64,000 nucleotides of DNA from Halanaerobium hydrogeniformans (GCF_000166415.1 NC_014654.1:124001-188000), one strand, 5' to 3'. Counted from the stretch's first letter, positions 35,368 through 46,155 are shown. Notes: generated by a model not told the origin, from the sequence alone. Made by a program: numbers and translations.

Positions 35368-36645
35368 ATGAGTAATAAGTTTTATAGTTTTTTAGAAGAT
35401 AAGTTTTTACCATTAGCTGGAAAAGTAGGAGAACAGAGACACTTGCAGGCAATTCGTGATGGCTTGATTGCAATCTTACCAATGCTTATTATAGGTTCTG
35501 TAGCTTTAATCGTTGCTTTCCCACCTATACCTGCCTTACAGGAATTAGTGGACCCTTATGTAGGTAGGATATTGATGATCGAGAGCGCAACATTTGGTTT
35601 AATGGCACTTTTTGCTGCTTTCGCTATTTCTTATGCATTGAGCAAGAAATATGATATGGATCCACTTGAATCAGCAGTTTTGGGGGTTGCAGCATTTATT
35701 CTGTTAGTTCCAGCAAGTGAGAATGGAAATATTATTTCTTCCTGGATGGGTTCAGATGGATTATTTATAGCTATTATAGTTGCACTTTATTCTGTTGAAG
35801 TTCAGAGATTTGTAGTCAAAAAAGATCTTGTTATTAAAATGCCAAAAACCGTACCACCAAATGTTACAAGATCATTTACTGCTTTGATTCCGGGTTTTAT
35901 TATATTATTCTCTCTCTGGGTATTTAATCAGCTTGCTGTAACATTTACCGCTACTACAATTCCAGAGTTAATAAACACCGTTATTACAGCACCTCTTTTA
36001 AGAATAGGTGGAACCTTTCCCGGAGTTGTATTTTTGGTCTTAGCTATTAGTATTTTCTGGTTTGTTGGTATTCATGGCTCAGCCCTTGTAATGGGTACTG
36101 CTGGACCTGTACTTTTAACATTATTAGATCAGAACACAAGCGCTCTAGCTGCTGGAAGGGATGTATTGCCCAATATAGTTAATACACCCTTTATAGATAT
36201 ATTTATCAATATGGGAGGTTCAGGCTCTACCTTTGTGTTAGCTTTATTATTGCTATTTGCTGCTAAGTCTAAAAGATTTAAAGCGATTGGTAAAACAGCG
36301 ATTGGGCCCGGGTTGTTTAATATAAATGAACCGATCATTTTTGGAATGCCGATAGTCATGAGCCCGGTTATGCTAATACCATTTATTCTGGCTCCACTTT
36401 CTGCAGCCACCATAACCTATATCGCAATGGCTTTAGAACTTGTAGCAAGACCATATACTTTAATTCCCTGGACAACACCACCTTTAGTAAGTGGGTTTTT
36501 AGCTACTGGTGATTGGAGAGCAGTAATTTTACAGTTGATAACAATGTCAGTTGCAGGTTTAATTTATTACCCATTCATGAAAATACTGGATAATAAAAAT
36601 TTAAAAGAGGAAAAAGCTTTAGCAGAAGAAGCTGAGGCAGCTTAA
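35368..36645 (+). CDS. PTS EIIC component, cellobiose type
   Basis: ATG 35368 is chosen over an in-frame GTG at 35359, which lies within the ribosome site AAAAGGGTG. The 425-residue membrane protein has the CelB-type N-terminus (NKFYSFLEDKFLPLAGKVGEQRHLQAIRDG), the conserved FWFVGIHGSALV and GLFNINEPIIFGMPIVMSP, and about ten membrane segments. It translocates and phosphorylates a beta-glucoside, probably cellobiose in view of the phospho-beta-glucosidases downstream. Confidence 0.93.
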   Translation: MSNKFYSFLEDKFLPLAGKVGEQRHLQAIRDGLIAILPMLIIGSVALIVAFPPIPALQELVDPYVGRILMIESATFGLMALFAAFAISYALSKKYDMDPLESAVLGVAAFILLVPASENGNIISSWMGSDGLFIAIIVALYSVEVQRFVVKKDLVIKMPKTVPPNVTRSFTALIPGFIILFSLWVFNQLAVTFTATTIPELINTVITAPLLRIGGTFPGVVFLVLAISIFWFVGIHGSALVMGTAGPVLLTLLDQNTSALAAGRDVLPNIVNTPFIDIFINMGGSGSTFVLALLLLFAAKSKRFKAIGKTAIGPGLFNINEPIIFGMPIVMSPVMLIPFILAPLSAATITYIAMALELVARPYTLIPWTTPPLVSGFLATGDWRAVILQLITMSVAGLIYYPFMKILDNKNLKEEKALAEEAEAA

Positions 36646-36672
36646 TAAATATACACTTTAGGAGGAAAAATA

Positions 36673-37014
36673 ATGGATTACGAACAGTTAGTATTTACGA
36701 TCATATCAAATGCAGGTGATGGCAAGAGTTTTATTTTTGAAGCATTAAGTCATGCCAGAAATGGAGAATTTAACTTAGCTGAAGAAAAGCTAGAAGCAGC
36801 TAATGATAGCTTAAATAAAGCCCATGATAAACAAACAAATCTACTGACACAAGAAGCAAAGGGAGATAAAACTGAAATTGGATTATTAATGATCCATGCT
36901 CAGGATCATTTAATGAATGCTCTTCTGGCAAAAGATCTAGTAGAAGAAATGATAGAAACACAAAAGCAATTGCATGAGTTAAGAAATCAAAGGAGGCAAA
37001 AAGAAATTGGTTGA
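36673..37014 (+). CDS. PTS EIIA component, lactose/cellobiose type
   Basis: The 113-residue all-helical EIIA (LacF/CelC type) has ISNAGDGKSFIFEAL near the N-terminus and the phosphorylatable His in MIHAQDHLMNALLAKDL. It overlaps the GH4 gene by 8 bases. RBS AGGAGG precedes ATG. Confidence 0.92.
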   Translation: MDYEQLVFTIISNAGDGKSFIFEALSHARNGEFNLAEEKLEAANDSLNKAHDKQTNLLTQEAKGDKTEIGLLMIHAQDHLMNALLAKDLVEEMIETQKQLHELRNQRRQKEIG

Positions 37015-38320
37015 TAAAAAAGGTCTAAAGGTAGCAACAATTGGTGGAGGGAGCAGTTATACTCCAGAAATTATAGAAGGTTTTATAAAAAGACATGATG
37101 AATTACCCGTTAAAGAATTATATTTAGTGGATATTGAAGAAGGAAAATGGAAATTAGATATTGTTGGTAATCTGGCTAAAAGAATGGTAGAAGAAGCCGG
37201 GATAGATATGGAAATACATCTTACACTGGATAGAAGAGAGGCAATTAAAGATGCTGATTTTGTCACAACTCAGTTTAGAGTTGGTCTATTAGATGCAAGA
37301 ATTAGGGATGAAAAAATTCCTTTGCAATATGATTGTATTGGCCAGGAAACAACAGGAGCCGGAGGTATGGCTAAAGCATTAAGAACAATTCCAGTTATTT
37401 TAGATATAGCAAAAGATATGGAAGAATTGGCTCCTGATGCCTGGTTGATCAACTTTACAAATCCCAGCGGTATTATAACTGAAACTGTTAGTAAATATAC
37501 TGACATCAATGTTTTAGGACTTTGTAATGTGCCAATAGTGATGGAAAAAATGACTGCAGAAATTTTAGATGCTGATGCAGACAAGCTTAGAATGGATTTC
37601 GTTGGCTTAAACCACCTTGTCTGGGGTAGAGCTGCTTATTTAAACGGTGAAAACAAAATTTCGGAAGTGCTGGATGAACTGGCCACCGGGAACTTTAAAG
37701 ATGTTGAAAATGTTCCTGATTATGAATGGGGAAAAGAGTTTCTTCAGTCACTGGGTATGCTCCCCTGTCCTTATCATAGATACTATTACTTAACTGATTT
37801 AATGCTTCAGGAAGAAATTGAAGCAGCAAAGAACGAAGGTACAAGAGGTGAGGTAGTTAAAGGATTAGAAGCAAGCCTTTTTGAGCTCTATAAAAATGAA
37901 GATTTAAAAGAAAAACCAGAAGAGCTTGAAGAAAGAGGAGGTCAGTATTACTCAGATGCTGCCTGTGATTTAATCAGTGCTATTTATAATGATAAAGGTA
38001 CTCTGCATTATGTAAATGTCAAAAATAATGGAGCAGTTAATTGTCTACCAGAGGATTCTGTTATAGAAAGAACATCTTTAATAGCTAAAAATGGAGCAAC
38101 ACCTCTTAATGTAGATCCATTACCTCCTCAGGTTAAAGGCTTATTACAGGTTGTAAATGAATATGAGACTTTAACCATAGAAGCAGGTGTACATGGTGAT
38201 TATGGTGCTGCTGTACAGGCACTCACTATTCATCCACTTGTAGAAAGCAGTGTAGTTAAAGATTTATTAGATGATATTATTGAAAAAAATATTAATTATC
38301 TACCTCAGTTTAATAAATAG
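37007..38320 (+). CDS. 6-phospho-beta-glucosidase, GH4
   Basis: The start is TTG 37007, with AAAGGAGG about 10 bases upstream, inside the EIIA gene. The 437-residue NAD- and metal-dependent GH4 enzyme has the dinucleotide loop IGGGSSYTPEII at residues 9-20, DFVTTQFRVG, the metal ligands Cys173 (GLCNVP) and His203 (LNHLVWG), and YSDAACDLISAIYND. It hydrolyses phosphorylated beta-glucosides by an oxidation-elimination route. It is followed after 30 bases by a GH1 enzyme of presumably overlapping role. Confidence 0.9.
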   Translation: MVDKKGLKVATIGGGSSYTPEIIEGFIKRHDELPVKELYLVDIEEGKWKLDIVGNLAKRMVEEAGIDMEIHLTLDRREAIKDADFVTTQFRVGLLDARIRDEKIPLQYDCIGQETTGAGGMAKALRTIPVILDIAKDMEELAPDAWLINFTNPSGIITETVSKYTDINVLGLCNVPIVMEKMTAEILDADADKLRMDFVGLNHLVWGRAAYLNGENKISEVLDELATGNFKDVENVPDYEWGKEFLQSLGMLPCPYHRYYYLTDLMLQEEIEAAKNEGTRGEVVKGLEASLFELYKNEDLKEKPEELEERGGQYYSDAACDLISAIYNDKGTLHYVNVKNNGAVNCLPEDSVIERTSLIAKNGATPLNVDPLPPQVKGLLQVVNEYETLTIEAGVHGDYGAAVQALTIHPLVESSVVKDLLDDIIEKNINYLPQFNK

Positions 38321-39763
<1,443 letters not shown>

Positions 39764-39793
39764 AACAAATAAAAGCTTTTAAATATAGATATG

Positions 39794-39830
39794 AATACCA
39801 GCCTGGCTAAAAAAGCAGGCTGGTATTATT
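39794..39830 (+). terminator. Hairpin after the GH1 gene
   Basis: AATACCAGCCTG at 39794-39805 pairs perfectly with CAGGCTGGTATT at 39816-39827. The T tract is weak (ATTAAATATTT), so read-through to the Cof gene is possible. Confidence 0.75.
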
Positions 39831-39878
39831 AAATATTTCACAGATATCCTCAAGTAGATTGAGGAGGAGGTTTTCTGA

Positions 39879-40757
39879 ATGAATAGTTATAAAAAAATGA
39901 TTTTTATTGATCTTGATGGAACCTTATTAAATTCAAGGTCTGCAGTATCAAAAACAAATAAAAAGATTATAAAAAAATTAATAGCTTTAAATTATGCAGT
40001 AATAATTGCAACTGGAAGAAACTATCATGAAGCAGCAAAATTAACTAAGGATATTGAAGGACTAGCATATATAACTACAAATGGCAGCCATATTGTTGAT
40101 TTTGATCAAAGCGAAATCTTTAATAAGCCTCTGAACAAAAAGATTTTGATCTCAGTAATTAATAATTTAGAACAATATCAGAATCTAATTTATTATATTA
40201 CCTCCCCCGATGAAATTATTGCTAAAAATAAATATAAAATCTTTAAAAATATTTTGTTCATGGAGGGCTTTGGAAAATTATTCTCTTTAGATGGTATCAT
40301 CAGATTGATAAATAATTATAAGCTTATATCTGTAACAGAAAAAGATGATATAATAAATTTTTTAGATCAAAGAGAAATGAAAGTACAAAAAATCTATGTA
40401 ATGGGTAGAGAAGAAGAACTTAAAAAAGCCAAAAAAAATATTTGTCAAAACTTTAATGGAAGGATAAAAGTTGCCACTTCAGGAAATCATAATCTTGAGA
40501 TTAATGCTGCAGAGATATCAAAAGGCCATGCACTAAAATTCCTTTCAAAAAAATGGGGAATACCTCTAGAAGAAACTATTGCTTTTGGAGATGGAAATAA
40601 TGACCTGGAACTTCTGGAAACAGCCGGAACCGCTGTTGCAATGGAAAACACAGATTCAAAAGAACTATTAAAAAGAGCAGATTTAATTGCTCCAAATAAT
40701 GATCATGATGGAGTAGCTAAAATGCTGATCAAACTAATTCCCGAAGATCTTCTTTAA
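39879..40757 (+). CDS. Cof-type HAD phosphatase
   Basis: The 292-residue HAD hydrolase of the Cof/IIB subclass has motif I FIDLDGTLLNS, motif II-like IIATGRNYHEA, the Lys in SKGHALKFL, and motif IV FGDGNNDLELL. Family members dephosphorylate sugar phosphates or flavin nucleotides. Its place after the cellobiose-type operon suggests relief of sugar-phosphate stress, which is inference. RBS GAGGAGG precedes ATG. Confidence 0.9.
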   Translation: MNSYKKMIFIDLDGTLLNSRSAVSKTNKKIIKKLIALNYAVIIATGRNYHEAAKLTKDIEGLAYITTNGSHIVDFDQSEIFNKPLNKKILISVINNLEQYQNLIYYITSPDEIIAKNKYKIFKNILFMEGFGKLFSLDGIIRLINNYKLISVTEKDDIINFLDQREMKVQKIYVMGREEELKKAKKNICQNFNGRIKVATSGNHNLEINAAEISKGHALKFLSKKWGIPLEETIAFGDGNNDLELLETAGTAVAMENTDSKELLKRADLIAPNNDHDGVAKMLIKLIPEDLL

Positions 40758-40847
40758 AATATCAAAACTACTTCCCCAATTTGCAGGAGAATATATTTTT
40801 ATGTCGAATTTTAAAGTATATTAAAATTATGACAGGGGGAGGTAATT

Positions 40848-41906
40848 ATGTCTAAAAAAAGCATTATTTTTTTGATGCTGATTTTTTTATTATTTAGTCT
40901 TATTTTGCCGGGGGCAATTTTTGCCGGGGAGGATGTTGAGGGCAGCAGTGATCATCCGTTGATTTCCCGTTTTCAGGACTCTTATATAATCGGCTATGAG
41001 AGTGTTTCTTATGATGAATATATTATAGCTCTTGATGGTATTATTACAGAAGCGGTGCAGGAAGGTGAAACAACAGCAGAGCATGAAGTAATTAGGGGTA
41101 GCAATAAGCGTTTTCCTGCTGAGCATGAAAAACTTGAAGGAGTAATTACAAAAATTACTTATCTGGCACCTGAAGATCGTTCATCACTGGAAATATTCCG
41201 CAATTATGAGATGGAATTGCAAAATGCTGGTTTTGAAATAATTTATCAAAGTAGTGGTGATGAGATTAGGCATTATGGAGACTGGCATGGAAGAAAATAT
41301 CCTTATGAACTAGATTTTTCTAGAGGCTATTCTAGACATACTTATTTAGATGCACCAGAAAATCCTAGATATTTAGCAGCTAAATTAGATAGAGCAGAAG
41401 GAGATATTTATCTAGCTTTATTTGTCCATACTGCTAACCGCTTTGCCATGGCTCCATCTACTGGAGCTAAGGCTAAAATACAATTGGATGTTGTAGAATT
41501 AGCACCGATGGAAGAGGGCCTGGTTAGTGTAGAAAATATGGAAGATGATCTCAGCAGAACTGGTAAAGCTGCAATTTATGGGATTAATTTTGAGTTTGAC
41601 AGTTCTCAAATTCTAGCTGACTCCCATGATGTTTTAGCTGAGATAGCAAAATTGCTGCTCGAAAATCCAGAATTAAGATTATATGTTGTTGGTCATACAG
41701 ATGATCTCGGTTCACTACAGTATAATAGAAATTTATCTGAAAGAAGGGCAGAGTCTGTTGTAGATTTTTTAATTGACAATCATGATATTGCCAGTGACCG
41801 TTTAATTTCTGCTGGAGTTGGTCCTTTAGCTCCAGAAAGCACAAATAAAACTGAAAGTGGAAGGGCTTTAAATAGAAGAGTAGTTTTGGTGGAAATAACA
41901 GAGTAG
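40848..41906 (+). CDS. OmpA-family cell-envelope protein with DUF4892-like N-terminus
   Basis: A signal peptide covers residues 1-26 (IIFLMLIFLLFSLILPGAIFA-G). Residues of about 30-200 resemble DUF4892 (SDHPLISRFQDSYIIGYE, APEDRSSLEIFRNYEMELQNAGFE). Residues of about 235-350 are an OmpA C-terminal peptidoglycan-binding domain (FEFDSSQILADSHDVL, VVGHTDDLGSLQYNRNLSERRAESV, GRALNRRVVLVE). Such proteins tether the outer membrane to the wall. Finding one in a Firmicute-like genome supports a diderm envelope. It is a single-gene unit with RBS GGGGGAGG. Confidence 0.92.
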   Translation: MSKKSIIFLMLIFLLFSLILPGAIFAGEDVEGSSDHPLISRFQDSYIIGYESVSYDEYIIALDGIITEAVQEGETTAEHEVIRGSNKRFPAEHEKLEGVITKITYLAPEDRSSLEIFRNYEMELQNAGFEIIYQSSGDEIRHYGDWHGRKYPYELDFSRGYSRHTYLDAPENPRYLAAKLDRAEGDIYLALFVHTANRFAMAPSTGAKAKIQLDVVELAPMEEGLVSVENMEDDLSRTGKAAIYGINFEFDSSQILADSHDVLAEIAKLLLENPELRLYVVGHTDDLGSLQYNRNLSERRAESVVDFLIDNHDIASDRLISAGVGPLAPESTNKTESGRALNRRVVLVEITE

Positions 41907-41940
41907 TAAAAATTATAATAATTAAATAAGACTTGAACTT

Positions 41941-41992
41941 GTGAACCTCACCATCTAAATATTTCATTTGTTTGGAGAGGTTCACTTATTAT
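41941..41992 (+). terminator. Possible terminator after the OmpA-like gene
   Basis: GTGAACCTC at 41941-41949 pairs with GAGGTTCAC at 41977-41985. The loop is 27 bases, the tail TTATTATC. Confidence 0.55.
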
Positions 41993-42064
41993 CGTCAAAA
42001 ATAATATCATAAGAAAGAGTCAAAAAACATATTTATTCGACACAAGAAAAAATATCTCAAAAGC

Positions 42065-42093
42065 TTGCAAAAATAAAATAATAATGTTACAAT
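42065..42093 (+). promoter_or_regulatory. Promoter of the N-acetylglucosamine PTS operon
   Basis: TTGCAA at 42065-42070, a 17-base spacer and TACAAT at 42088-42093. Transcription would start about 15-20 bases before the first RAT sequence. Confidence 0.7.
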
Positions 42094-42116
42094 TAAGAAA
42101 ATTGAATAAATCTGAA

Positions 42117-42215
42117 GAGTGTTACTGTTAAATCAGGCATAATCTAGGGGAGAATATAAATTTCTTTAATTTAAATGTTTATTAAAGGAAATTATATTTT
42201 TTTCTAGATTTTTTT
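42117..42215 (+). promoter_or_regulatory. RAT antiterminator site 1 and overlapping terminator
   Basis: GTGTTACTGTTAAATCAGGC (from 42119) matches the ribonucleic antiterminator recognised by BglG/LicT/GlcT proteins. Just downstream, AATCTAG at 42141-42147 pairs with CTAGATT at 42204-42210 and an imperfect inner AT-rich stem, followed by TTTTT. It forms a terminator whose 5' arm abuts the RAT. The antiterminator gene at 42250 would thus control itself. Confidence 0.82.
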
Positions 42216-42249
42216 ATTTATTAAAATTTTAGCTACAAGGAGGAATTTT

Positions 42250-43113
42250 ATGGCTGCTAGAGATTTTTATAGGGTGAAAAAAGTTTTTAATAATAATGTT
42301 ATTCTAGCAGAAAAAGCAGAAGAAAAACAGGAATACATTTTAATTGCTAAAGGAATAGGCTTTTCTAGCAAAAAAGGAGAAGAAATTGACAGGAGTAATT
42401 TTGAGATAGAAAAAGAATTCATTCCTTTAAGGGGTGAGAAAAGAAAAAATTATTTACAACTTTTAGAAGAGGTTGAAAGTAAAGTTGTTGCAGTAACAGA
42501 AGAAATAATAACTATGGTAGCTGATGAACTGGAAGAAGATATCAATCAGTATATTAGAATCGGACTTACCGATCACATAGCATTTACTCTTAAACGAATT
42601 AGAGATGGAATAGAAATAGCCAACCCTTTTTTAGCTGAAACTAGAACCCTCTATAATGAAGAATACAGTCTGGCTAAAAAAGCGGTAAAGATGATGGAAA
42701 AAAGTTTTAATCTAAAAATTCCAGAAGCTGAAGTAGGATTTATAGCTTTTCATATTCATGGAGCTAGAAGCAATAGTGAGGTTTCTAAAACAGTTCAAAA
42801 TACCTCTTTAATAAAAAAGCTAGTATCAAAAGTTGAAACTGAGATAGGCCATAAATTGGCTTATCAAAGTTTAAATTATGCCCGTCTGATTAATCATTTA
42901 CGTTTTGCTTTAGAAAGAATTGAGAATAATAATGATGATAATATAAACCCTCTACTTGATAATATTAAAGATAATTTTGCTGAATCATTTAATTTAGCTG
43001 CAAAACTGGCAGAAATTATAGAAAACCGTCTGGACTGTAAGATAACTGAAGATGAAAAAGGCTATCTCGCTATTCATTTGCAGCGTTTAAAAAGAGAAGT
43101 TGGAATTAATTAA
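42250..43113 (+). CDS. BglG/LicT/GlcT-type transcriptional antiterminator
   Basis: The 287-residue protein has an N-terminal CAT RNA-binding domain (residues 5-60, VKKVFNNNVILAE, GIGFSSKKGEEI) and two PRDs. PRD1 has His in LTDHIAFTLKRI and in FIAFHIHGA; PRD2 has NHLRFALERI and YLAIHLQRL. There is no EIIA/EIIB domain. Phosphorylation of the histidines by PTS proteins sets its RNA-binding activity. Nearly the same RAT sequence occurs before this gene and before the PTS gene downstream, so it most likely controls both. RBS AAGGAGG precedes ATG. Confidence 0.93.
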   Translation: MAARDFYRVKKVFNNNVILAEKAEEKQEYILIAKGIGFSSKKGEEIDRSNFEIEKEFIPLRGEKRKNYLQLLEEVESKVVAVTEEIITMVADELEEDINQYIRIGLTDHIAFTLKRIRDGIEIANPFLAETRTLYNEEYSLAKKAVKMMEKSFNLKIPEAEVGFIAFHIHGARSNSEVSKTVQNTSLIKKLVSKVETEIGHKLAYQSLNYARLINHLRFALERIENNNDDNINPLLDNIKDNFAESFNLAAKLAEIIENRLDCKITEDEKGYLAIHLQRLKREVGIN

Positions 43114-43140
43114 AATAGTTAAGATAAAAATAATATTTAA

Positions 43141-43222
43141 GGCGTGTTACTGTTAAATCAGGCAAGAGCCGAAGAGATAATATCACATTATATAGTGGTA
43201 GATCTCTTCGGCTTTTCTATTT
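43141..43222 (+). promoter_or_regulatory. RAT antiterminator site 2 and overlapping terminator
   Basis: GTGTTACTGTTAAATCAGGC (from 43144) repeats the core of RAT 1. AGCCGAAGAGAT at 43167-43178 pairs perfectly with ATCTCTTCGGCT at 43202-43213 and is followed by TTTCTATTT. RAT and terminator overlap, so binding of the antiterminator would exclude the terminator and allow transcription into the PTS gene. Confidence 0.9.
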
Positions 43223-43243
43223 GCTTAAATTAATTGAAGATAA

Positions 43244-43264
43244 AATTACAGTTTAACTGTAATT
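43244..43264. promoter_or_regulatory. 21-bp perfect palindrome before the nagE-type gene
   Basis: AATTACAGTT-T-AACTGTAATT lies between the terminator and the ribosome site. A TATAGA at 43269-43274, 17 bases after TTACAG, could form an internal promoter overlapped by the palindrome. The protein that would bind is unknown. Confidence 0.55.
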
Positions 43265-43310
43265 ATTATATAGATTTGTTTGGTTAATAATAAAACAGGA
43301 GGTTTATAAA

Positions 43311-44717
43311 ATGAAAAAAGTATTTTCACAATTACAGAGAATAGGTAAATCTTTAATGCTACCCATTGCAGTTCTTCCAGCGGCAGCTCTGCTGCTCAGA
43401 TTTGGTGCTCCAGATGTTTTTGATATTCCCTTTATAATGGCTGCAGGAGGAGCAATTTTTGATAATCTTGCCATATTATTTGGGATTGGTGTTGCCGTAG
43501 GTATAGCTCATGATAGTTCTGGTTCAGCTGGTCTTGCAGGTGCAGTAAGTTATTTTATAATAACAAATTCAACTGAGGCTATTAATCCTGATATTAATAT
43601 GGGAGTGCTAGCGGGTATAATTGGTGGTTTGACAGCTGGATTTCTTTACAACCGTTATTATAATATTGAGTTACCTGATTTTCTAGGTTTCTTTGGTGGT
43701 AAACGTTTTGTTCCTATAGTTACAGGTGCAGCCAGTGTTATTTTAGCAGCAGTGTTTGGTTTTGTCTGGCCCCCTATTCAGGAGACAATCCATCTGTCAG
43801 GACAGTGGATAATAGGAGCAGGTCCGATTGGAGTATTTGTATATGGATTTTTAAATAGATTATTGATTCCAGTTGGTCTTCATCATGTTCTTAACAGTTT
43901 TATCTGGTTTGTTTTTGGAGAATTTACAACAGCAGCAGGTGAGGTAGTAACAGGAGATTTATCACGGTTTTTTGCTGGTGATCCTTCGGCTGGATTCTTT
44001 ATGTCAGGATTTTTCCCGATCTTTATGTTTGGTCTTCCAGCAGCAGCATTGGCCATGTATAACTCAGCCAAAGAAGCAAACAAAAAAGCCGTTGCCGGTA
44101 TATTTTTAAGTGTTGCTTTAACAGCCTTTTTAACCGGAATAACTGAGCCAATAGAATTTGCATTTATGTTTTTAGCTCCTGCCCTGTATGTTATTCATGC
44201 TGGACTGACTGGATTATCACTGGTAATAACCTATATTTTTGGGATTCAACATGGTTTTGGCTTTTCAGCCGGTGCAATAGATTACTTTTTAAACTATGGA
44301 CTTGCCACAAGACCATTGATGATAATTCCAATTGGAATCGCAGTCTTTGCAATTTATTATTTTCTTTTCCGCTTTGTAATAGAAAAATTTGATATTGCCA
44401 CACCGGGACGATTGGATTCAGAAGGTGGAGGTAATGAGATGAGCGTTATGCCAGAGAGTCAGCGCAAAAAATCTCAGTCTTCTTCAGATATAACAATGCA
44501 GTATATTGAAGCTCTTGGTGGTAAAGAGAATATTAAAAAAGTAGATGCTTGTATTACAAGATTAAGATTAGAAGTAAATGATTCAGATAAAATAAATGAA
44601 AAAGTTTTAAAACAGATGGGTGCTTCTGGAGTATTAAAAGCAAGCAAAACCAATGCTCAAATTGTGGTCGGTACCAAAGCAGAAATGATTGCAGATAAGA
44701 TCAAAAAAGAACTGTAA
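43311..44717 (+). CDS. nagE: PTS EIICB component, N-acetylglucosamine/glucose type
   Basis: The 468-residue protein has a membrane EIIC domain at residues 1 to about 360 (SLMLPIAVLPAAALLLRFG, PVGLHHVLNSFIWF, GITEPIEFAFMF) and a C-terminal EIIB domain with phospho-Cys414 (VDACITRLRLEV). The PTS Glc superfamily includes PtsG and NagE. nagB and nagA in the same operon make N-acetylglucosamine the likely sugar. RBS AGGAGG precedes ATG. Expression is gated by RAT site 2. Confidence 0.88.
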   Translation: MKKVFSQLQRIGKSLMLPIAVLPAAALLLRFGAPDVFDIPFIMAAGGAIFDNLAILFGIGVAVGIAHDSSGSAGLAGAVSYFIITNSTEAINPDINMGVLAGIIGGLTAGFLYNRYYNIELPDFLGFFGGKRFVPIVTGAASVILAAVFGFVWPPIQETIHLSGQWIIGAGPIGVFVYGFLNRLLIPVGLHHVLNSFIWFVFGEFTTAAGEVVTGDLSRFFAGDPSAGFFMSGFFPIFMFGLPAAALAMYNSAKEANKKAVAGIFLSVALTAFLTGITEPIEFAFMFLAPALYVIHAGLTGLSLVITYIFGIQHGFGFSAGAIDYFLNYGLATRPLMIIPIGIAVFAIYYFLFRFVIEKFDIATPGRLDSEGGGNEMSVMPESQRKKSQSSSDITMQYIEALGGKENIKKVDACITRLRLEVNDSDKINEKVLKQMGASGVLKASKTNAQIVVGTKAEMIADKIKKEL

Positions 44718-44734
44718 ATATTTCTTATAAGCTA

Positions 44735-44773
44735 TTTATTTAAGCCGGAGCATCAAGCTTCGGCTTGAATAAA
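44735..44773 (+). terminator. Intercistronic hairpin after the EIICB gene
   Basis: TTTATTTAAGCCG at 44735-44747 pairs with CGGCTTGAATAAA at 44761-44773, with one G-U pair. There is no T tract, so it more likely attenuates or protects mRNA. Confidence 0.6.
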
Positions 44774-44845
44774 TGAATTATTAAAGATAAGATTATAATT
44801 AACAACTTTAAATCATTATAAAATTAAAGCAGAGGAGGCATTTGA

Positions 44846-45325
44846 ATGTTTAATATATTCAAGCAAAAAGAAATATATATAAATGCTCCTTTTAAAGGAG
44901 AGATAATTCAGCTGCAAGATGTAGCTGATCAGGCATTTGCTCAAAAAATGCTTGGGGACGGTTTTGCAATTATTCCAGAAGAAAACATTCTTCAATCACC
45001 AGTCTCAGGGGAGATAATTCAGATTTTTCCAACTGGTCATGCACTAGGAATAAAGACTAAAAATGATTTAGAAGTACTAGTTCATATTGGAATTGATACT
45101 GTAGAACTTGCCGGGCAGGGCTTTAAGAAATTAGTTAAGCAAGGAGAAAAGGTTGAAGTAGGTAGGGCATTAATTGAATTTGATTTAGATTATATTAAAG
45201 AGAATTCTCCTTCAATTGCTACACCTGTAATAATTACTAATATGGAAAAGGTTAAAAATATGGAACTATTAAAAACAGCTTCTGTGAGAGCAGGGGAAAA
45301 GGTATTAAAAATTATTTTGGCTTAA
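44846..45325 (+). CDS. PTS EIIA component, glucose (Crr) type
   Basis: The 159-residue beta-rich EIIA has the phosphorylatable His80 in EVLVHIGIDTVELAGQGF and the partner His in TGHALGIKT. LGDGFAIIPEE and VSGEIIQIFPTGHA are standard. It is a stand-alone protein that phosphorylates the EIIB domain of the preceding EIICB. RBS AGAGGAGG precedes ATG. Confidence 0.92.
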   Translation: MFNIFKQKEIYINAPFKGEIIQLQDVADQAFAQKMLGDGFAIIPEENILQSPVSGEIIQIFPTGHALGIKTKNDLEVLVHIGIDTVELAGQGFKKLVKQGEKVEVGRALIEFDLDYIKENSPSIATPVIITNMEKVKNMELLKTASVRAGEKVLKIILA

Positions 45326-45369
45326 TAAATTAAAATATTTTGAGATATAAATTTGAGGAAGTGATAGAA

Positions 45370-46140
45370 ATGAAAATTATTGTAGAAGAAAATTATGAAA
45401 AGATGAGCAATAGGGCAGCTTTACTGCTGGCAAGTCAGGTTCATTTAAAAGAAAATAGTAAAATTGGTCTGGCTACTGGTGGAACACCAATGGGGATGTA
45501 TAATAAATTAATCGAGATGTATGAAGCAGAAGAAATTGATTTTTTTCAGGTAACTACTTTTAATTTAGATGAATATTGTGGTTTGAGTAAAGAAAATCCC
45601 AACAGCTATCATTATTATATGTTCGATAATTTTTTTAACCATATAAATATAAAAAAGGAAAATATAAACATTCCAAATGGGATGGCTGCAGATTATAATA
45701 AAGAATGTAGAGATTATGAATCTTTGATAGAAAATGCTGGGGGCATAGATCTGCAGGTTTTAGGAATCGGGGCCAATGGACATATTGGGTTTAATGAGCC
45801 AGCAGAGAAATTAAATGTAATGACAGAGGTAGTAAATTTGCGGGAAGAAACTATTAAAGCAAATAGCCGTTATTTTGAAGCTGAAGAAAAGGTCCCTAAA
45901 CAGGCTATTTCTATGGGGATGGCAACAATCTTAAAATCCAAGCGGATCATTTTATTGGCCAGTGGTAAAAATAAAGTTGAAGCAATTAAAGCAACAGTAA
46001 GTGGTAAAATCTCTACCAGGGTTCCAGCTTCATTACTACAAACACATCCAGAAGTTACCATGATCATTGATAAAGATGCCGCAGCTTTGATTTCAGAAGA
46101 TAATATTTCTGCTAACTGTCAGCTTGAAATTAAATATTAG
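45370..46140 (+). CDS. nagB: Glucosamine-6-phosphate deaminase
   Basis: ATG 45370 is preferred, with GAGGAAGTG upstream, over an in-frame TTG at 45340. The 256-residue enzyme turns glucosamine-6-phosphate into fructose-6-phosphate and ammonia. ATGGTPMGMY near residue 36, FNLDEYCGL, LGIGANGHIGFNEP with the catalytic residues, and SMGMATIL are intact. It starts 44 bases after the EIIA gene and is 15 bases before nagA. Confidence 0.95.
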   Translation: MKIIVEENYEKMSNRAALLLASQVHLKENSKIGLATGGTPMGMYNKLIEMYEAEEIDFFQVTTFNLDEYCGLSKENPNSYHYYMFDNFFNHINIKKENINIPNGMAADYNKECRDYESLIENAGGIDLQVLGIGANGHIGFNEPAEKLNVMTEVVNLREETIKANSRYFEAEEKVPKQAISMGMATILKSKRIILLASGKNKVEAIKATVSGKISTRVPASLLQTHPEVTMIIDKDAAALISEDNISANCQLEIKY

Positions 46141-46155
46141 TGAGGGATGATAGCT

